Below are positions 33,242 through 42,776 of a stretch of 54,449 bases of DNA, one piece after another. Position numbers and translations under genes: made by a program. The stretch is taken from contig NZ_VZCB01000001.1 in NCBI RefSeq assembly GCF_009494395.1, positions 1 to 54,449 on the forward strand, written 5' to 3'. Every line of letters begins with the position of its first letter. Within the stretch, counting starts at the first letter, position 1. The notes beneath the pieces are model-generated. The model was not told where the DNA came from and did not search any database. It was given only the letters and a program-made list of their open reading frames with translations. This DNA is from Segatella copri. GTDB lineage: Bacteria > Bacteroidota > Bacteroidia > Bacteroidales > Bacteroidaceae.

Positions 33242-33331
33242 GGCACGGATTACACGGATAACACGGATTCTTTTTATGCAATTATAATCGCTTTGCCTAC
33301 ATTAGCGCCATAAATCCGTGTAATCCGTGCC
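33242..33331. repeat. 18-bp perfect inverted repeat
   Basis: GGCACGGATTACACGGAT (33242-33259) and ATCCGTGTAATCCGTGCC (33314-33331) are exact complements separated by 54 bases. It could serve as terminator hairpin of the AraC-type gene, but has no T-run; a dispersed repeat is more likely. Confidence 0.85.
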
Positions 33332-33391
33332 TTATCTATACCCTAGGCAAGAAGCTTATGACACACCCTCATCTGTTTGTGGGAATTTTTT

Positions 33392-34267
33392 TTATCGGGT
33401 GGTGTTTCTGAAATCGGATGGCTTCATGCCGGTCTGATTCTTGAATTTAGCCGAGAAATAATCAGGGGATTCGAAATTGAGGCGGTAGGCTATTTCCTTG
33501 ATGCTCTCATTGGTGGTAGACAGCAGTTCCTTGGCTCTCTGTAGTTTTAAAGTTTGCTGATAGAGTGCAGGAGCGAAGCCGGTATATTCCTTGAAGAGCT
33601 TGCGGAATGAAGAATAGCTGACGCCCAGTTCCTGTGCTAAATCCTGGATGGTGAGCGTATCCTCCAGGCTCTCACGGATGCGCAGACGAGCCCTGTTGAT
33701 GATATCCACATGCTTGGAATCCTTGCCCAGGATGATGTTTCTCTCCAAGGAATACATCTTTCCGATGAGGTGGTTCACGATGCCCGCCAGTGTCTGCTGT
33801 ACGAATGCAGCCTCCTCCTGTGCCGTCTTGTACGCCTCCTCATACAGGGCGATGATTTCGTTGCTGTAGCCCACGTGATAGATCGGCTTTTCCGGCGATA
33901 GGAATCCCGCTTTCACACGGTCGTTGATATTCTTTCCCTTGAATCCGATCCAGTAGCTCTTCCATCCCTTTGTGCTCGATGGATGATAGCTGTGCCATTC
34001 ACCGGGAAAGAGCAGGAAGATGTCTCCAGCCTTGATTTTGGTTTCCGGAAGATGGGCAGAGCTGAACACACCTTCTCCTTCCGGCTGATAGAGGAGCTGG
34101 TATTCATCGAGGGTTCTTCCCTTCTTAATATCGAAATAATATCCATCGGCATGTCCCTTGGTAGGATATTCTTCCCCTGGTACGATTTCCTCTCGTCCCA
34201 CGGTGCTGATGGTGAGACCCCATTCGGCGTCTCTTTCTGTTGCTAATAGATATTTGCTGGTTTGCAT
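33392..34267 (-). CDS. AraC-family transcriptional regulator (RhaR-like)
   Basis: A 291-residue regulator: an N-terminal cupin-like sensor domain (GHADGYYFDIKKGRTLDEYQLLYQPEGEGVF, about 38-90) and a C-terminal pair of helix-turn-helix motifs (about 192-291) seen in LTIQDLAQELGVSYSSFRKLFKEYTG and IKEIAYRLNFESPDYFSAKFKNQTGMKPSDFR. In B. thetaiotaomicron an AraC-type protein, RhaR, activates the rhamnose operon; the position directly upstream of rhaB makes this the likely counterpart. It is divergent from the first susC gene and could act on both sides. Its promoter element is nearly the same as that of the HTCS gene 15 kb away. Confidence 0.9.
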   Translation of the reverse strand: MQTSKYLLATERDAEWGLTISTVGREEIVPGEEYPTKGHADGYYFDIKKGRTLDEYQLLYQPEGEGVFSSAHLPETKIKAGDIFLLFPGEWHSYHPSSTKGWKSYWIGFKGKNINDRVKAGFLSPEKPIYHVGYSNEIIALYEEAYKTAQEEAAFVQQTLAGIVNHLIGKMYSLERNIILGKDSKHVDIINRARLRIRESLEDTLTIQDLAQELGVSYSSFRKLFKEYTGFAPALYQQTLKLQRAKELLSTTNESIKEIAYRLNFESPDYFSAKFKNQTGMKPSDFRNTTR

Positions 34268-34341
34268 ATTGCTTATTTTGTTTCTGTATAATCGCTTAGA
34301 GGCGTTTTTATGTCCAAATCCGCCTTTTCGCTAATTTTTCG

Positions 34342-34397
34342 GCAAAAATACACAAAAAAATCCACTATACCTTATTATATATGTAAAAAAGTATTTA
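34342..34397 (-). promoter_or_regulatory. Promoter element of the AraC-type gene shared with the HTCS gene
   Basis: On the minus strand TATTTTTG (34343-34350) is the -7 box; just upstream lies an A/T-rich block containing ATATATAATAAGGT (34369-34382). All 56 bases match 49036-49091 at 51 positions without gaps. Confidence 0.7.
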
Positions 34398-34488
34398 AAA
34401 TTATACTGAAATGTATAAAAATGTATGGTTTTGGATGATAATAATGATAGTTGAACGATTTTATTCTATGAAAAACAAGGTTTTTTAA

Positions 34489-34496
34489 TAGCTTTG
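34489..34496 (+). promoter_or_regulatory. -7 box of the first susC gene
   Basis: TAGCTTTG about 93 bases before the susC start. No TTG at the standard distance, as expected for a regulated susC promoter needing an activator. Confidence 0.55.
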
Positions 34497-34588
34497 CAGC
34501 AGAAATCCTTTTCAAGAGGATTGCGACTAACAAAGCGAAATTGTCAAACCAAAATAGAAAGTAAAATCTTAACGTCATAATAAACAAA

Positions 34589-37500
34589 ATGAATAACAAG
34601 CTATTTATGAAAAGTTCAGCATTGCCTGCAACTTTGTTTTGCACGGCATTGATGCTTGCCCCTCTTTGCGGAGGTGCAGGTTCTGCTAAAGCGACTACGG
34701 CTATAGCTCAACAGACAGGTATCCTCAAGGGTACTGTTGTTGATGCCAATGGTGAAGCCGTTATTGGAGCTAGTGTTATCATCGAGGGACAGAAAGTTAC
34801 CCAGGGTACGGTTACAGACTTTGATGGTAACTTCTCTCTCAACGTGAAGCCAGGAGCCAAGTTAAAGATCAGTTACATTGGATTCGTATCACAGACCGTG
34901 GTTGCCAAAAACGGCATGCAGGTGGTCTTGAAGGAAGAGGCTACTTCCCTCAAGGCTGTAGAAGTAGTAGCCTATGGTGTACAGAAGAAGGTAACTGTTA
35001 CCGGTGCCCTCTCCAGCGTGAAGAGTGAAGACCTGGTCCGTACCCCTGTAGGTAATGTCAACAATGTGCTCGGTGGTCAGCTTTCGGGTGTAACCACCGT
35101 ACAGTATTCCGGTGAACCGGGTTCTGATGCTGCGAGCGTATTTGTTCGTGGTAAGGCTTCTTTCAATGGTGCCGACCCTTTGGTTCAAGTGGATGGTGTA
35201 GAGCGAAGCATGAGCGATGTGGATCCTGAGGAAATCGAGAGCATCACTGTTTTGAAGGATGCTTCTGCCACAGCCGTATTCGGTGTGCGTGGTGCCAACG
35301 GTGTTATCCTGATTACTACCAAGCGTGGTCAGGAGGGTAAGACCAAGATCAGCGGTTCTACTTCATGGGGTATCCTGACTCCTACCAAGATGGTAGAACA
35401 GGCAAACAGCTACGAGTATGCTACCTTCCATAATATGATGCGCCAGAATTCGCATGGTAAGAATGGTGATCCGTTGAGTCCTCAGTTCTCTGATGCCGTT
35501 ATCCAGAAGTTCAAGGATGGAAGTGATCCTATCCGTTTCCCTAGCACCTTGTGGGCTGAATACATCATGAAGGATGCTACTATGCAGAGTAAGCACAACC
35601 TGAACATCAGCGGTGGTACCAAGACGGCACGCTACTTCATCAATGTAGGTTACTATACCCAGGGTGGTCTGTTCAAGGAGTTTGGGCAGAATTACGACTT
35701 CGGTTATCAGTATAACAGTTTCAACTACCGTGCCAACCTCGACCTGGATGTCACCAAGACAACCACCATCTCCTTCAATCTGGCAGGTAAGGTAGATAAT
35801 GCCAACAAGCCATATTCCGGTCAGGGATCATCTGGTCTGATCAATGAGGCTTATCAGGCTACTCCATTCTCCAGTCCGGGTATCATCAACGGAAGATACA
35901 TCTCTACCGAGTCCCAGTATGAGGATTGCGGTACCGACCAGCTTCCTTTCGTGGGGGGTAGCGGTATCACCTATTTCGGCAATAATGATGTGAATGGCGG
36001 TTTCATGAAATCTACCAACAACAAGCTGCAGTTCGACCTCCAGTTGAAGCAGAAGCTCGATATGATTACCAAGGGTCTTTCTTTCAAGATGAAGGCTTCA
36101 TACAATGGTGCCTACGCCATCAATAAGAATGCTTACGCCAAGAAGGCTACCTATACCCCTGTACTCCAGGACGACGGTACCTATAAATATAAAAAATATG
36201 GTAACGAAGAGCAGTTGAAGTATGAAGAGAAGACCGGTCGCAGCCGTTACTGGTATTTTGAGGCAGGTCTCAACTACAACCGTTCGTTCGGATTGAACAA
36301 TGTGGGTGCCATCCTGCTCTACAATCAGGACAGCAGCTATTATCCAAGCACTTATACCAATGTGCCTCACCGCCAGGTAGGTCTGGTAGGTCGTGTTACC
36401 TACGACTGGAACAACCGCTACATGGCAGAGTTCAATGTGGGTTACAATGGTTCCGAGAACTTTGCTCCGGGCAAGCGTTACGGTACTTTCCCGGCTATGT
36501 CTGTGGGTTGGGTAGTGAGCGATGAACCATTCTTCAAGCCGCTTACCAAGGTAGTAAGCTTCCTGAAGCTCCGTGCCAGCTACGGTCTGGTAGGTAATGC
36601 CAATCTGAACGGCAACCGCTTTATGTACACCGCCGATCCTTTTGCTATCAACAATAATGGTGTTTCTACCCGTGATGGATACGGATACATCTTCGGTGTC
36701 AACAATACCACCGTATGGAAGGGAGCCTACGAGATGGCGCGCCACAATGCCGACATCACCTGGGAGCACGCCTATAAGCAGGACTATGGTTTCGACATCA
36801 ACTTCCTGAAGGATAAGCTCCGTGGTAACTTCGATTACTACTACGAGCACCGTACTGACATCATGATGATTGACAACAATGTACCTACCATCATCGGTTT
36901 CAAGATGCCTTACACCAACGATGGTGAGGTGAACAGCTGGGGATGGGAAGCATCCCTGAAGTGGCAGGACAAGATAGGCAAGAACTTCAGATATTGGGCA
37001 GGTGTCAACCTCTCTTACAACCAGAATGAGCTGATCAACAATGGTGAGGCTCTGCAGCCAGAGGCTTATCAGATGGCAAAGAACCATCGTCTGGGTGCCC
37101 GCAGCATGTATCAGTTCTGGCGTTATTACGACGAGCAGACACCGGCACTCTATGAGAAGACTTTCGGCGAGAAATTCCCTACCCAGCTGGTAGAGAACAT
37201 CCAGCCTGGTGATGCTGTGTATGTGGATTTGAACCACGATGGAAAGATAGACCCGAACGATAAGACCCGCGACCTGGGCTATACCGATGATCCTGAGTAT
37301 ATGGTTGGTCTGAACCTCGGATTCAGCTACAAGGGATGGTCTATCAATACCCAGTGGACGGGTGCCTGGAACGTAAGCCGTATGCTGGATGGTGTGTTCC
37401 GCTCACCATTCTACAACAAGACCTCTCACGAGATGGGCGGTCTCCTGAAGTATGTGGTGGAGAACAGCTGGACAGCCGATAATCCATCCCAGAGTGCGAA

Positions 37501-37786
37501 GTATCCACGTGTATCATTGGATTCCTGGGACAACAACTACGCCACTTCTACCCTCTATGAGAAGGATGCGAAGTATCTGCGCCTGAAGACCCTGCAGATT
37601 TCCTACGATTTCAACGCTCCGTTCATGAAGCGCATGGGTATGAATCAGCTGCAGCTGGCATTCAGCGGTTACAACCTCCTTACCTTCACTCCTTATATCT
37701 GGGGTGATCCTGAGGCACGTGCTACCACTGCACCATCCTATCCATTGCAGCGTACCTACATGCTGTCTTTGAAGGTGGGCTTCTAA
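34589..37786 (+). CDS. SusC-like TonB-dependent transporter 1
   Basis: A 1065-residue outer-membrane transporter. After the signal peptide (about residues 1-41) comes a carboxypeptidase regulatory-like domain (GILKGTVVDANGEAVIGASV, about 44-125), a TonB-box region, the plug (VFVRGKASFNGADPLVQVDGV, SITVLKDASATAVFGVRGANGVILITTKRG) and a long beta-barrel ending in aromatic TYMLSLKVGF, the usual C-terminal insertion signal. SusC proteins import oligosaccharides, energised by TonB, through a barrel covered by a SusD lipoprotein, here encoded 38 bases downstream. First gene of a four-gene plus-strand unit of two SusC/D pairs. Confidence 0.95.
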   Translation: MNNKLFMKSSALPATLFCTALMLAPLCGGAGSAKATTAIAQQTGILKGTVVDANGEAVIGASVIIEGQKVTQGTVTDFDGNFSLNVKPGAKLKISYIGFVSQTVVAKNGMQVVLKEEATSLKAVEVVAYGVQKKVTVTGALSSVKSEDLVRTPVGNVNNVLGGQLSGVTTVQYSGEPGSDAASVFVRGKASFNGADPLVQVDGVERSMSDVDPEEIESITVLKDASATAVFGVRGANGVILITTKRGQEGKTKISGSTSWGILTPTKMVEQANSYEYATFHNMMRQNSHGKNGDPLSPQFSDAVIQKFKDGSDPIRFPSTLWAEYIMKDATMQSKHNLNISGGTKTARYFINVGYYTQGGLFKEFGQNYDFGYQYNSFNYRANLDLDVTKTTTISFNLAGKVDNANKPYSGQGSSGLINEAYQATPFSSPGIINGRYISTESQYEDCGTDQLPFVGGSGITYFGNNDVNGGFMKSTNNKLQFDLQLKQKLDMITKGLSFKMKASYNGAYAINKNAYAKKATYTPVLQDDGTYKYKKYGNEEQLKYEEKTGRSRYWYFEAGLNYNRSFGLNNVGAILLYNQDSSYYPSTYTNVPHRQVGLVGRVTYDWNNRYMAEFNVGYNGSENFAPGKRYGTFPAMSVGWVVSDEPFFKPLTKVVSFLKLRASYGLVGNANLNGNRFMYTADPFAINNNGVSTRDGYGYIFGVNNTTVWKGAYEMARHNADITWEHAYKQDYGFDINFLKDKLRGNFDYYYEHRTDIMMIDNNVPTIIGFKMPYTNDGEVNSWGWEASLKWQDKIGKNFRYWAGVNLSYNQNELINNGEALQPEAYQMAKNHRLGARSMYQFWRYYDEQTPALYEKTFGEKFPTQLVENIQPGDAVYVDLNHDGKIDPNDKTRDLGYTDDPEYMVGLNLGFSYKGWSINTQWTGAWNVSRMLDGVFRSPFYNKTSHEMGGLLKYVVENSWTADNPSQSAKYPRVSLDSWDNNYATSTLYEKDAKYLRLKTLQISYDFNAPFMKRMGMNQLQLAFSGYNLLTFTPYIWGDPEARATTAPSYPLQRTYMLSLKVGF

Positions 37787-37824
37787 TATATTACACATTA
37801 ATATATATAAATAAGGTAAATACA

Positions 37825-39861
37825 ATGAAACTTAACAATATATTCAGAGGAATCGTTCTTACAGCCGTTATCGGTTCTGCGGTGACGGGGTGTACAGAGC
37901 AGATCAAGTTTGGAGATTCCTTCATAGAAAAGACTCCGGGTGGCGATGTTACCATTGATACCATCTTCAATAGTGCAGAATATACCCAGCAGTTCTTGAC
38001 CAGTATTTATAAGAACCAGTACTACGGTCTGCCTTTCAAGGCGGGTGACGGCAACTCCCACAGTTACTTCAGTGGTCAGATAGAGGCGATGTCAGACTGC
38101 TGGCACAATCCTACATCTTCTGTTGGTATCTATAACCTGGTGTATAATGATTACATGACAGCTGCCAGCAGCAATTCCATCTATGGTTTTGACAAGGAGG
38201 ATATCTGGGAGATGGTGCATGCCTGCTACCTCCTGATGGAGAATATCGACCGTGTGCCTGATATGGACGAGGCTACCAAAAAGCAGTATGTGGCTGAGGC
38301 GAAGTGCCTGATTGCATCTTCCTACTTCAACCTCTTCCGCATGTACGGCGGTCTGCCTCTGGTTACTCACTCATACGATGTAAACGGAGATAAGCTGGAT
38401 GCGCCACGTGCTTCGGTAGAGAAGACGCTCAATTTCATCATCAAGCTTTATGATGAGGCTATCAATTCTGGAGCCCTTCCTTTTGCTTATTCTGATGATG
38501 ATGTCACTACCATGAAGGCACACTGGACCAAGGCGGCTGCCATGGCAATGAAGTGCCGTGTACTGCAGTTTGCAGCTTCTCCATTGTTCAACGACGACCA
38601 GCCATATTACAGCGGCAAGTATTCCATGGAGAATGCGAGTCAGGACAGTCTGGCTTGGATGGGTGGCAAGAAGCCTGAGTTGTGGCAGCAGTGCAAGAAG
38701 GCATGTGAAGACTTCTTCAATGAGAATGCCAACAACGGCAATCCTTATCATCTCGTAGAGCCTACAGCCCAGACTACCGAGGCTTATCGCTTTGCCTATC
38801 GCTTTGCGTATATCAGTCAGGCCAGTCCGGAGGTCATCTTCGAGACCCGAGTTACCGACAACAACCACAACTCCAAGTATTGCTGGGCGGCACGTCAGTA
38901 TATGCGTACCCTCGACCGCCAGGCTTATTGCCCTACCCAGGAGTTCGTAGAGATGTTCCCTTGGGCTGATGGCAAGCCATTCAACTGGGAGGAGACCGAG
39001 AAGGCTGGCGAATTGGACCACATGTTCATCAAGGGTGACAGAAAGGTAGGCAAGCAGGAACTGCAGAACGTGAAATATACCCGCGACCCTCGTCTTTACG
39101 AAACAGTAAGTGTGAACGGACAGCGTGACAAGGTGAATGTGGGCGACGGTAAGTCAACCGGTCAGAATGTAGAGTTGTATGTGGGTGGTACCAATGCCGG
39201 TACAGGTCCAGACAAGTGTGTGGGCGTTTATGCTACAGGCTATTTCCACAACAAGTACATTGCCGACGGAATCACCGGTTCTGCCTACGAGCGCGAGAAG
39301 CCACACTGGGTAGAGATGCGTCTTTCCGACCTCTATCTCATCTATGCCGAGGCTCTGCTTCAGGCTGACGGCAACAATGTCAAGGCTTTGGAATACATCG
39401 ACAAGATCCGTGCCCGTGTAGGTTTGAAGGGACTTGCGGAATGCAACCCATCAGAGAATCTTACCACCAACAAGGATAATCTCCTGGAAGAGTTGCTGCG
39501 CGAGCGTGCCTGCGAGCTGGGATTCGAGAACACCCGCTTCTTCGATATGAAGCGCTATAAGAGAGCCGACCTCTTCAGCCGTACTCTCCACCGTCTGGTC
39601 ATCTATCGACAGGTGAAGGATGATGCTACGGGCGAGTGGAAGACCACTACCAACAAATGGTATAATGGCGACAGAACCAACAAGAAGCTGAATAAGGACA
39701 ATGATGCCTGGTATGAGCCATCTCATTTTGAGTATAAGCGCCTGCCTATCACCACGGGAGCCCGTGCATGGTGGAATGGATTCGATGTAAAGTGGTACTT
39801 GTTCCCATTCCCACAGACCGAGGTATTGAAGGGTTATCTCGTTCAGAACCCAGGCTGGTAA
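37825..39861 (+). CDS. SusD-like surface glycan-binding lipoprotein 1
   Basis: A 678-residue lipoprotein, the lid partner of the SusC encoded just before it. Lipobox AVTGC with the lipidated Cys about residue 23. SusD/RagB features: the N-terminal helical segment YTQQFLTSIYKNQYYGLPF, the tetratricopeptide-like YVAEAKCLIASSYFNLFRMYGGLPLV, a long middle region, and the C-terminal LLEELLRERACELGFENTRFFDMKRYKRAD ending in FPFPQTEVLKGYLVQNPGW, the normal closing motif. It is longer than most SusD proteins (about 500-600). Binding specificity cannot be read; a rhamnogalacturonan-derived ligand is inferred from location. Confidence 0.93.
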   Translation: MKLNNIFRGIVLTAVIGSAVTGCTEQIKFGDSFIEKTPGGDVTIDTIFNSAEYTQQFLTSIYKNQYYGLPFKAGDGNSHSYFSGQIEAMSDCWHNPTSSVGIYNLVYNDYMTAASSNSIYGFDKEDIWEMVHACYLLMENIDRVPDMDEATKKQYVAEAKCLIASSYFNLFRMYGGLPLVTHSYDVNGDKLDAPRASVEKTLNFIIKLYDEAINSGALPFAYSDDDVTTMKAHWTKAAAMAMKCRVLQFAASPLFNDDQPYYSGKYSMENASQDSLAWMGGKKPELWQQCKKACEDFFNENANNGNPYHLVEPTAQTTEAYRFAYRFAYISQASPEVIFETRVTDNNHNSKYCWAARQYMRTLDRQAYCPTQEFVEMFPWADGKPFNWEETEKAGELDHMFIKGDRKVGKQELQNVKYTRDPRLYETVSVNGQRDKVNVGDGKSTGQNVELYVGGTNAGTGPDKCVGVYATGYFHNKYIADGITGSAYEREKPHWVEMRLSDLYLIYAEALLQADGNNVKALEYIDKIRARVGLKGLAECNPSENLTTNKDNLLEELLRERACELGFENTRFFDMKRYKRADLFSRTLHRLVIYRQVKDDATGEWKTTTNKWYNGDRTNKKLNKDNDAWYEPSHFEYKRLPITTGARAWWNGFDVKWYLFPFPQTEVLKGYLVQNPGW

Positions 39862-39929
39862 TCCCGCCGGAGGTTATCTCTTGAGTAAAGGTTACTTGAT
39901 TAAAGTTACAGATTAAAAAAGTAAATTCG

Positions 39930-42755
39930 ATGAAAAATAATAAGAATGCTGTACTGATGGCGATGGCTCTCCTGAGCCTGCCAGCTTCAGCACAAGTCAA
40001 AATAGATTCCATTGCTCCTCATCGCTATGCGGCTCAGAGCATCGATGTGGGTGCCAATGTGAACTTCTCCCGCGAGCAGTCAACTTCAGCAGTGTCTGTC
40101 ATCACCAGCGAGAGTACCAACAAGCGCAGCGCCAAGAATATCGGCAACTCTATCCTGGGACAGGGTTCCGGCTTGATTTCGCTGCAGAATTCCGGCAACT
40201 ATGCCGGCATCAATCCTACCTTCTACATCCGCGGTATGCAGAGTCTGGATGGCAACACCCCTCTCTTCGTGGTAGATGGTATCGAGCGTGATATCCAGTA
40301 TATCTCTGCCGAGGAAGTGGAGAGCGTATCCGTATTGAAGGATGCTGCTGCCACTGCACTCTATGGCTACAAGGGTGCCAACGGCGTGGTGCTCATCACT
40401 ACCAAGCGCGGTAAGTTCAATTCCAAGGAAATCAAGGTGAATCTGGACCATGCCATCAATTTCATGGCTCACAAGCCTAAGTTCGTGGATGCACAGACCT
40501 ATGCCAAGGCGATGAACGAGGCTTATGCAAACGATGGCTTTGAGAACCCTAGATATACCCAGGAAGAGGTGGATGCCTTCGGATCAGGCAAATATCCTTA
40601 TCTCTATCCTAACGTTAACTGGGTGGATGAAACCTTCCGCAACCACAGCGTTACCAATATGCTCAACGCTTCGTTTACGGGCGGTGGCGAGAAGTTCAAG
40701 TACTATGCCTTGCTCGACCTGCAGTATGACAATGGTTTCGTGAAGAATCCGGATACCCATGAGGGATATTCTACCAATAATAAATATGTGAAGGGTAACC
40801 TGCGCATGAATATGGATATGATTCTCTCGAAGAATACTACCATGAAGGTGAACCTCCTGGGTGTGCTCGCTGAGTCGAATGCTCCCGGCAATTCTGCCAG
40901 TTTGTGGGATATGGTCTATAGCCTGCCTTCTGCTGCCTTCGCCGTGAAGGGCGAGGATGGCAAGTGGGGTGGTAACTCTACCTGGGCTGGTACCGTTAAC
41001 CCTGTGGCACAGTCGCAGGATGCCGGTTACTCCAGAAATCACAACCGTGGTATCTATACCGACCTCACCATCCGTCAGGAACTCCCTGCGGTATTGAAGG
41101 GTCTGGCTGTTCAGGGCCGCATCGCTTACGACCATTTCTCCAACATCTACGAGGATTACAGCAAGACATACGTATATGGAAGTCCTACGGTAGCCGACTG
41201 GCTGGATGGCGAACCTCAGTTGGGCAAGGCATTCATGGGTGGTTCTGAGAGCGATCTCGGTGCCTCTATCTCCACCAACAGCTTCACCCGCCGTTTCCAT
41301 GCCGATGCCAGTGCCGACTATCAGAATACCTTCGGCGCCCACAGCATCTACAGCCAGTTGAAGTACGATTACGAGTTCAGCGATGAGTTTGCCATCAACA
41401 GTACGCTCTATCGCCAGAACATCAGCTGGTACACCCACTATGGTCTGCTCGACCGCTACTTCCTCGACCTTGCCCTGGTAGAATCCGGTTCCAACCGTCT
41501 GGCTCCTGGCAGCAAGTGGGCTTTGTCGCCTACGGTATCAGCAGCCTGGGTACTCTCCAAGGAGAATTTCATGAAGAAGCTCAACTGGGTGGATTTCCTC
41601 AAGCTCCGTGCATCCTACGGCATTATCCAGACCGACATCCTGCCTGAGAGCGGATGGATGTACTATATGCAGCAGTATCAGACTACCGGTGGTTCCTATC
41701 CGTTCAACAGCGGTTTCCAGAGCGATTTCGGCCGTACCTATTTTGATGCCATTGCTACTTCCGGTCTGACCCATGAGAAGGCAGCCAAGTTCAATGCCGG
41801 TGTAGATGCCACCCTGTTCGGTGGTCTCGATTTCAGCTTCGATGGTTTCTACCAGCGCCGTTCCAACATCTGGGTATCTACCGCAGGCAAGTATTCTTCA
41901 GAGCTGGGTGTGGATGCTCCATACGAAGGCGATGGTATCGTGGATAGCTGGGGTTGGGAGGCAAGTCTCGACTACAACAAGCAGATTGGTGACGTGAAGT
42001 TCAACATCGGTGCCAACATCGATTACTATCGCAGCCAGATCAAGGAGCAGGATGAGGCTCCTAAGCTCTATCCTAACCTGGTAAGCACCGGTCATCGCGT
42101 AAGCCAGCTCTTCGGCTACAAGGCTATCGGCTTCTTCAAGGACCAGGCAGACATCGATGCTTCCAAGCCACAGCTTCTGGGCAGCACTCCTCGTCCTGGC
42201 GACATCAAGTATGAGGATGTGAACGGTGACGGACAGATTGATACCAACGACAAGACGGCCATCGGATATTCTACCGTAGCTCCAGAAATCTACTACAATA
42301 TCCATTTGGGAGTAGAGTGGAAGGGACTGGGTATTGATGCGATGTTCCAGGGCACTGGCAGATATACTGGCGTGCTTTCTACCAAGAGTATGTACAAGCC
42401 ACTGGTGGGCAACACCACCATCTCTCAGTACTACTACGACAACCGCTGGACTCCTGAGACAGCCGGCACAGCCAAGTTCCCGGCGCTGAGCTCAACCAGC
42501 AATGCCAACAACTACAATACAAACACCCTCTGGATGTTTGACCGCTCATTCTTCAAGCTTCGCAACATCGAGGTTTATTACAACTTCCCTAAGGCGATGC
42601 TCACCAAGACCAAGCTCCTGAATGCAGCCAAGTTGTATGTGCGTGGTGTAGATTTGTTTAGCTTCGACCATCTCGATGAGTCAGATCCTGAGGTATTCGG
42701 TGCAACCAATCCTCTGAATCGCAGCATCGTGGCTGGTTTGTCAGTAACATTCTAA
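39930..42755 (+). CDS. SusC-like TonB-dependent transporter 2
   Basis: A 941-residue outer-membrane transporter with signal peptide MKNNKNAVLMAMALLSLPASA. Unlike the first SusC it has no carboxypeptidase regulatory-like domain: after about 45 residues it passes directly into the plug (SAVSVITSESTNKRSAKNIGNSILGQ, FYIRGMQSLDGNTPLFVVDGIERD, SVSVLKDAAATALYGYKGANGVVLITTKRG). The barrel ends LNRSIVAGLSVTF. Partner SusD gene follows after 21 bases. It sits 68 bases after SusD 1, so the four genes are probably one transcript. The two SusC proteins differ clearly, so the pairs may import different oligosaccharides. Confidence 0.93.
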   Translation: MKNNKNAVLMAMALLSLPASAQVKIDSIAPHRYAAQSIDVGANVNFSREQSTSAVSVITSESTNKRSAKNIGNSILGQGSGLISLQNSGNYAGINPTFYIRGMQSLDGNTPLFVVDGIERDIQYISAEEVESVSVLKDAAATALYGYKGANGVVLITTKRGKFNSKEIKVNLDHAINFMAHKPKFVDAQTYAKAMNEAYANDGFENPRYTQEEVDAFGSGKYPYLYPNVNWVDETFRNHSVTNMLNASFTGGGEKFKYYALLDLQYDNGFVKNPDTHEGYSTNNKYVKGNLRMNMDMILSKNTTMKVNLLGVLAESNAPGNSASLWDMVYSLPSAAFAVKGEDGKWGGNSTWAGTVNPVAQSQDAGYSRNHNRGIYTDLTIRQELPAVLKGLAVQGRIAYDHFSNIYEDYSKTYVYGSPTVADWLDGEPQLGKAFMGGSESDLGASISTNSFTRRFHADASADYQNTFGAHSIYSQLKYDYEFSDEFAINSTLYRQNISWYTHYGLLDRYFLDLALVESGSNRLAPGSKWALSPTVSAAWVLSKENFMKKLNWVDFLKLRASYGIIQTDILPESGWMYYMQQYQTTGGSYPFNSGFQSDFGRTYFDAIATSGLTHEKAAKFNAGVDATLFGGLDFSFDGFYQRRSNIWVSTAGKYSSELGVDAPYEGDGIVDSWGWEASLDYNKQIGDVKFNIGANIDYYRSQIKEQDEAPKLYPNLVSTGHRVSQLFGYKAIGFFKDQADIDASKPQLLGSTPRPGDIKYEDVNGDGQIDTNDKTAIGYSTVAPEIYYNIHLGVEWKGLGIDAMFQGTGRYTGVLSTKSMYKPLVGNTTISQYYYDNRWTPETAGTAKFPALSSTSNANNYNTNTLWMFDRSFFKLRNIEVYYNFPKAMLTKTKLLNAAKLYVRGVDLFSFDHLDESDPEVFGATNPLNRSIVAGLSVTF

Positions 42756-42776
42756 TTATCTTAAAGTAGAACAATA

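Larger units (their letters stand above)
33074..33391. other. 318-base gap between the AraC-type regulator and rhaB
   Basis: Contains the rhaB promoter region (TATCTTTG on the minus strand at 33117-33124) and a large inverted repeat at 33242-33331. No ORF of note. Confidence 0.6.
34268..34588. other. 321-base divergent regulatory region (AraC-type gene / susC)
   Basis: Contains the minus-strand promoter of the regulator with the 56-bp shared element (34342-34397), and on the plus strand the susC -7 box TAGCTTTG at 34489-34496. No ORF. Confidence 0.65.
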
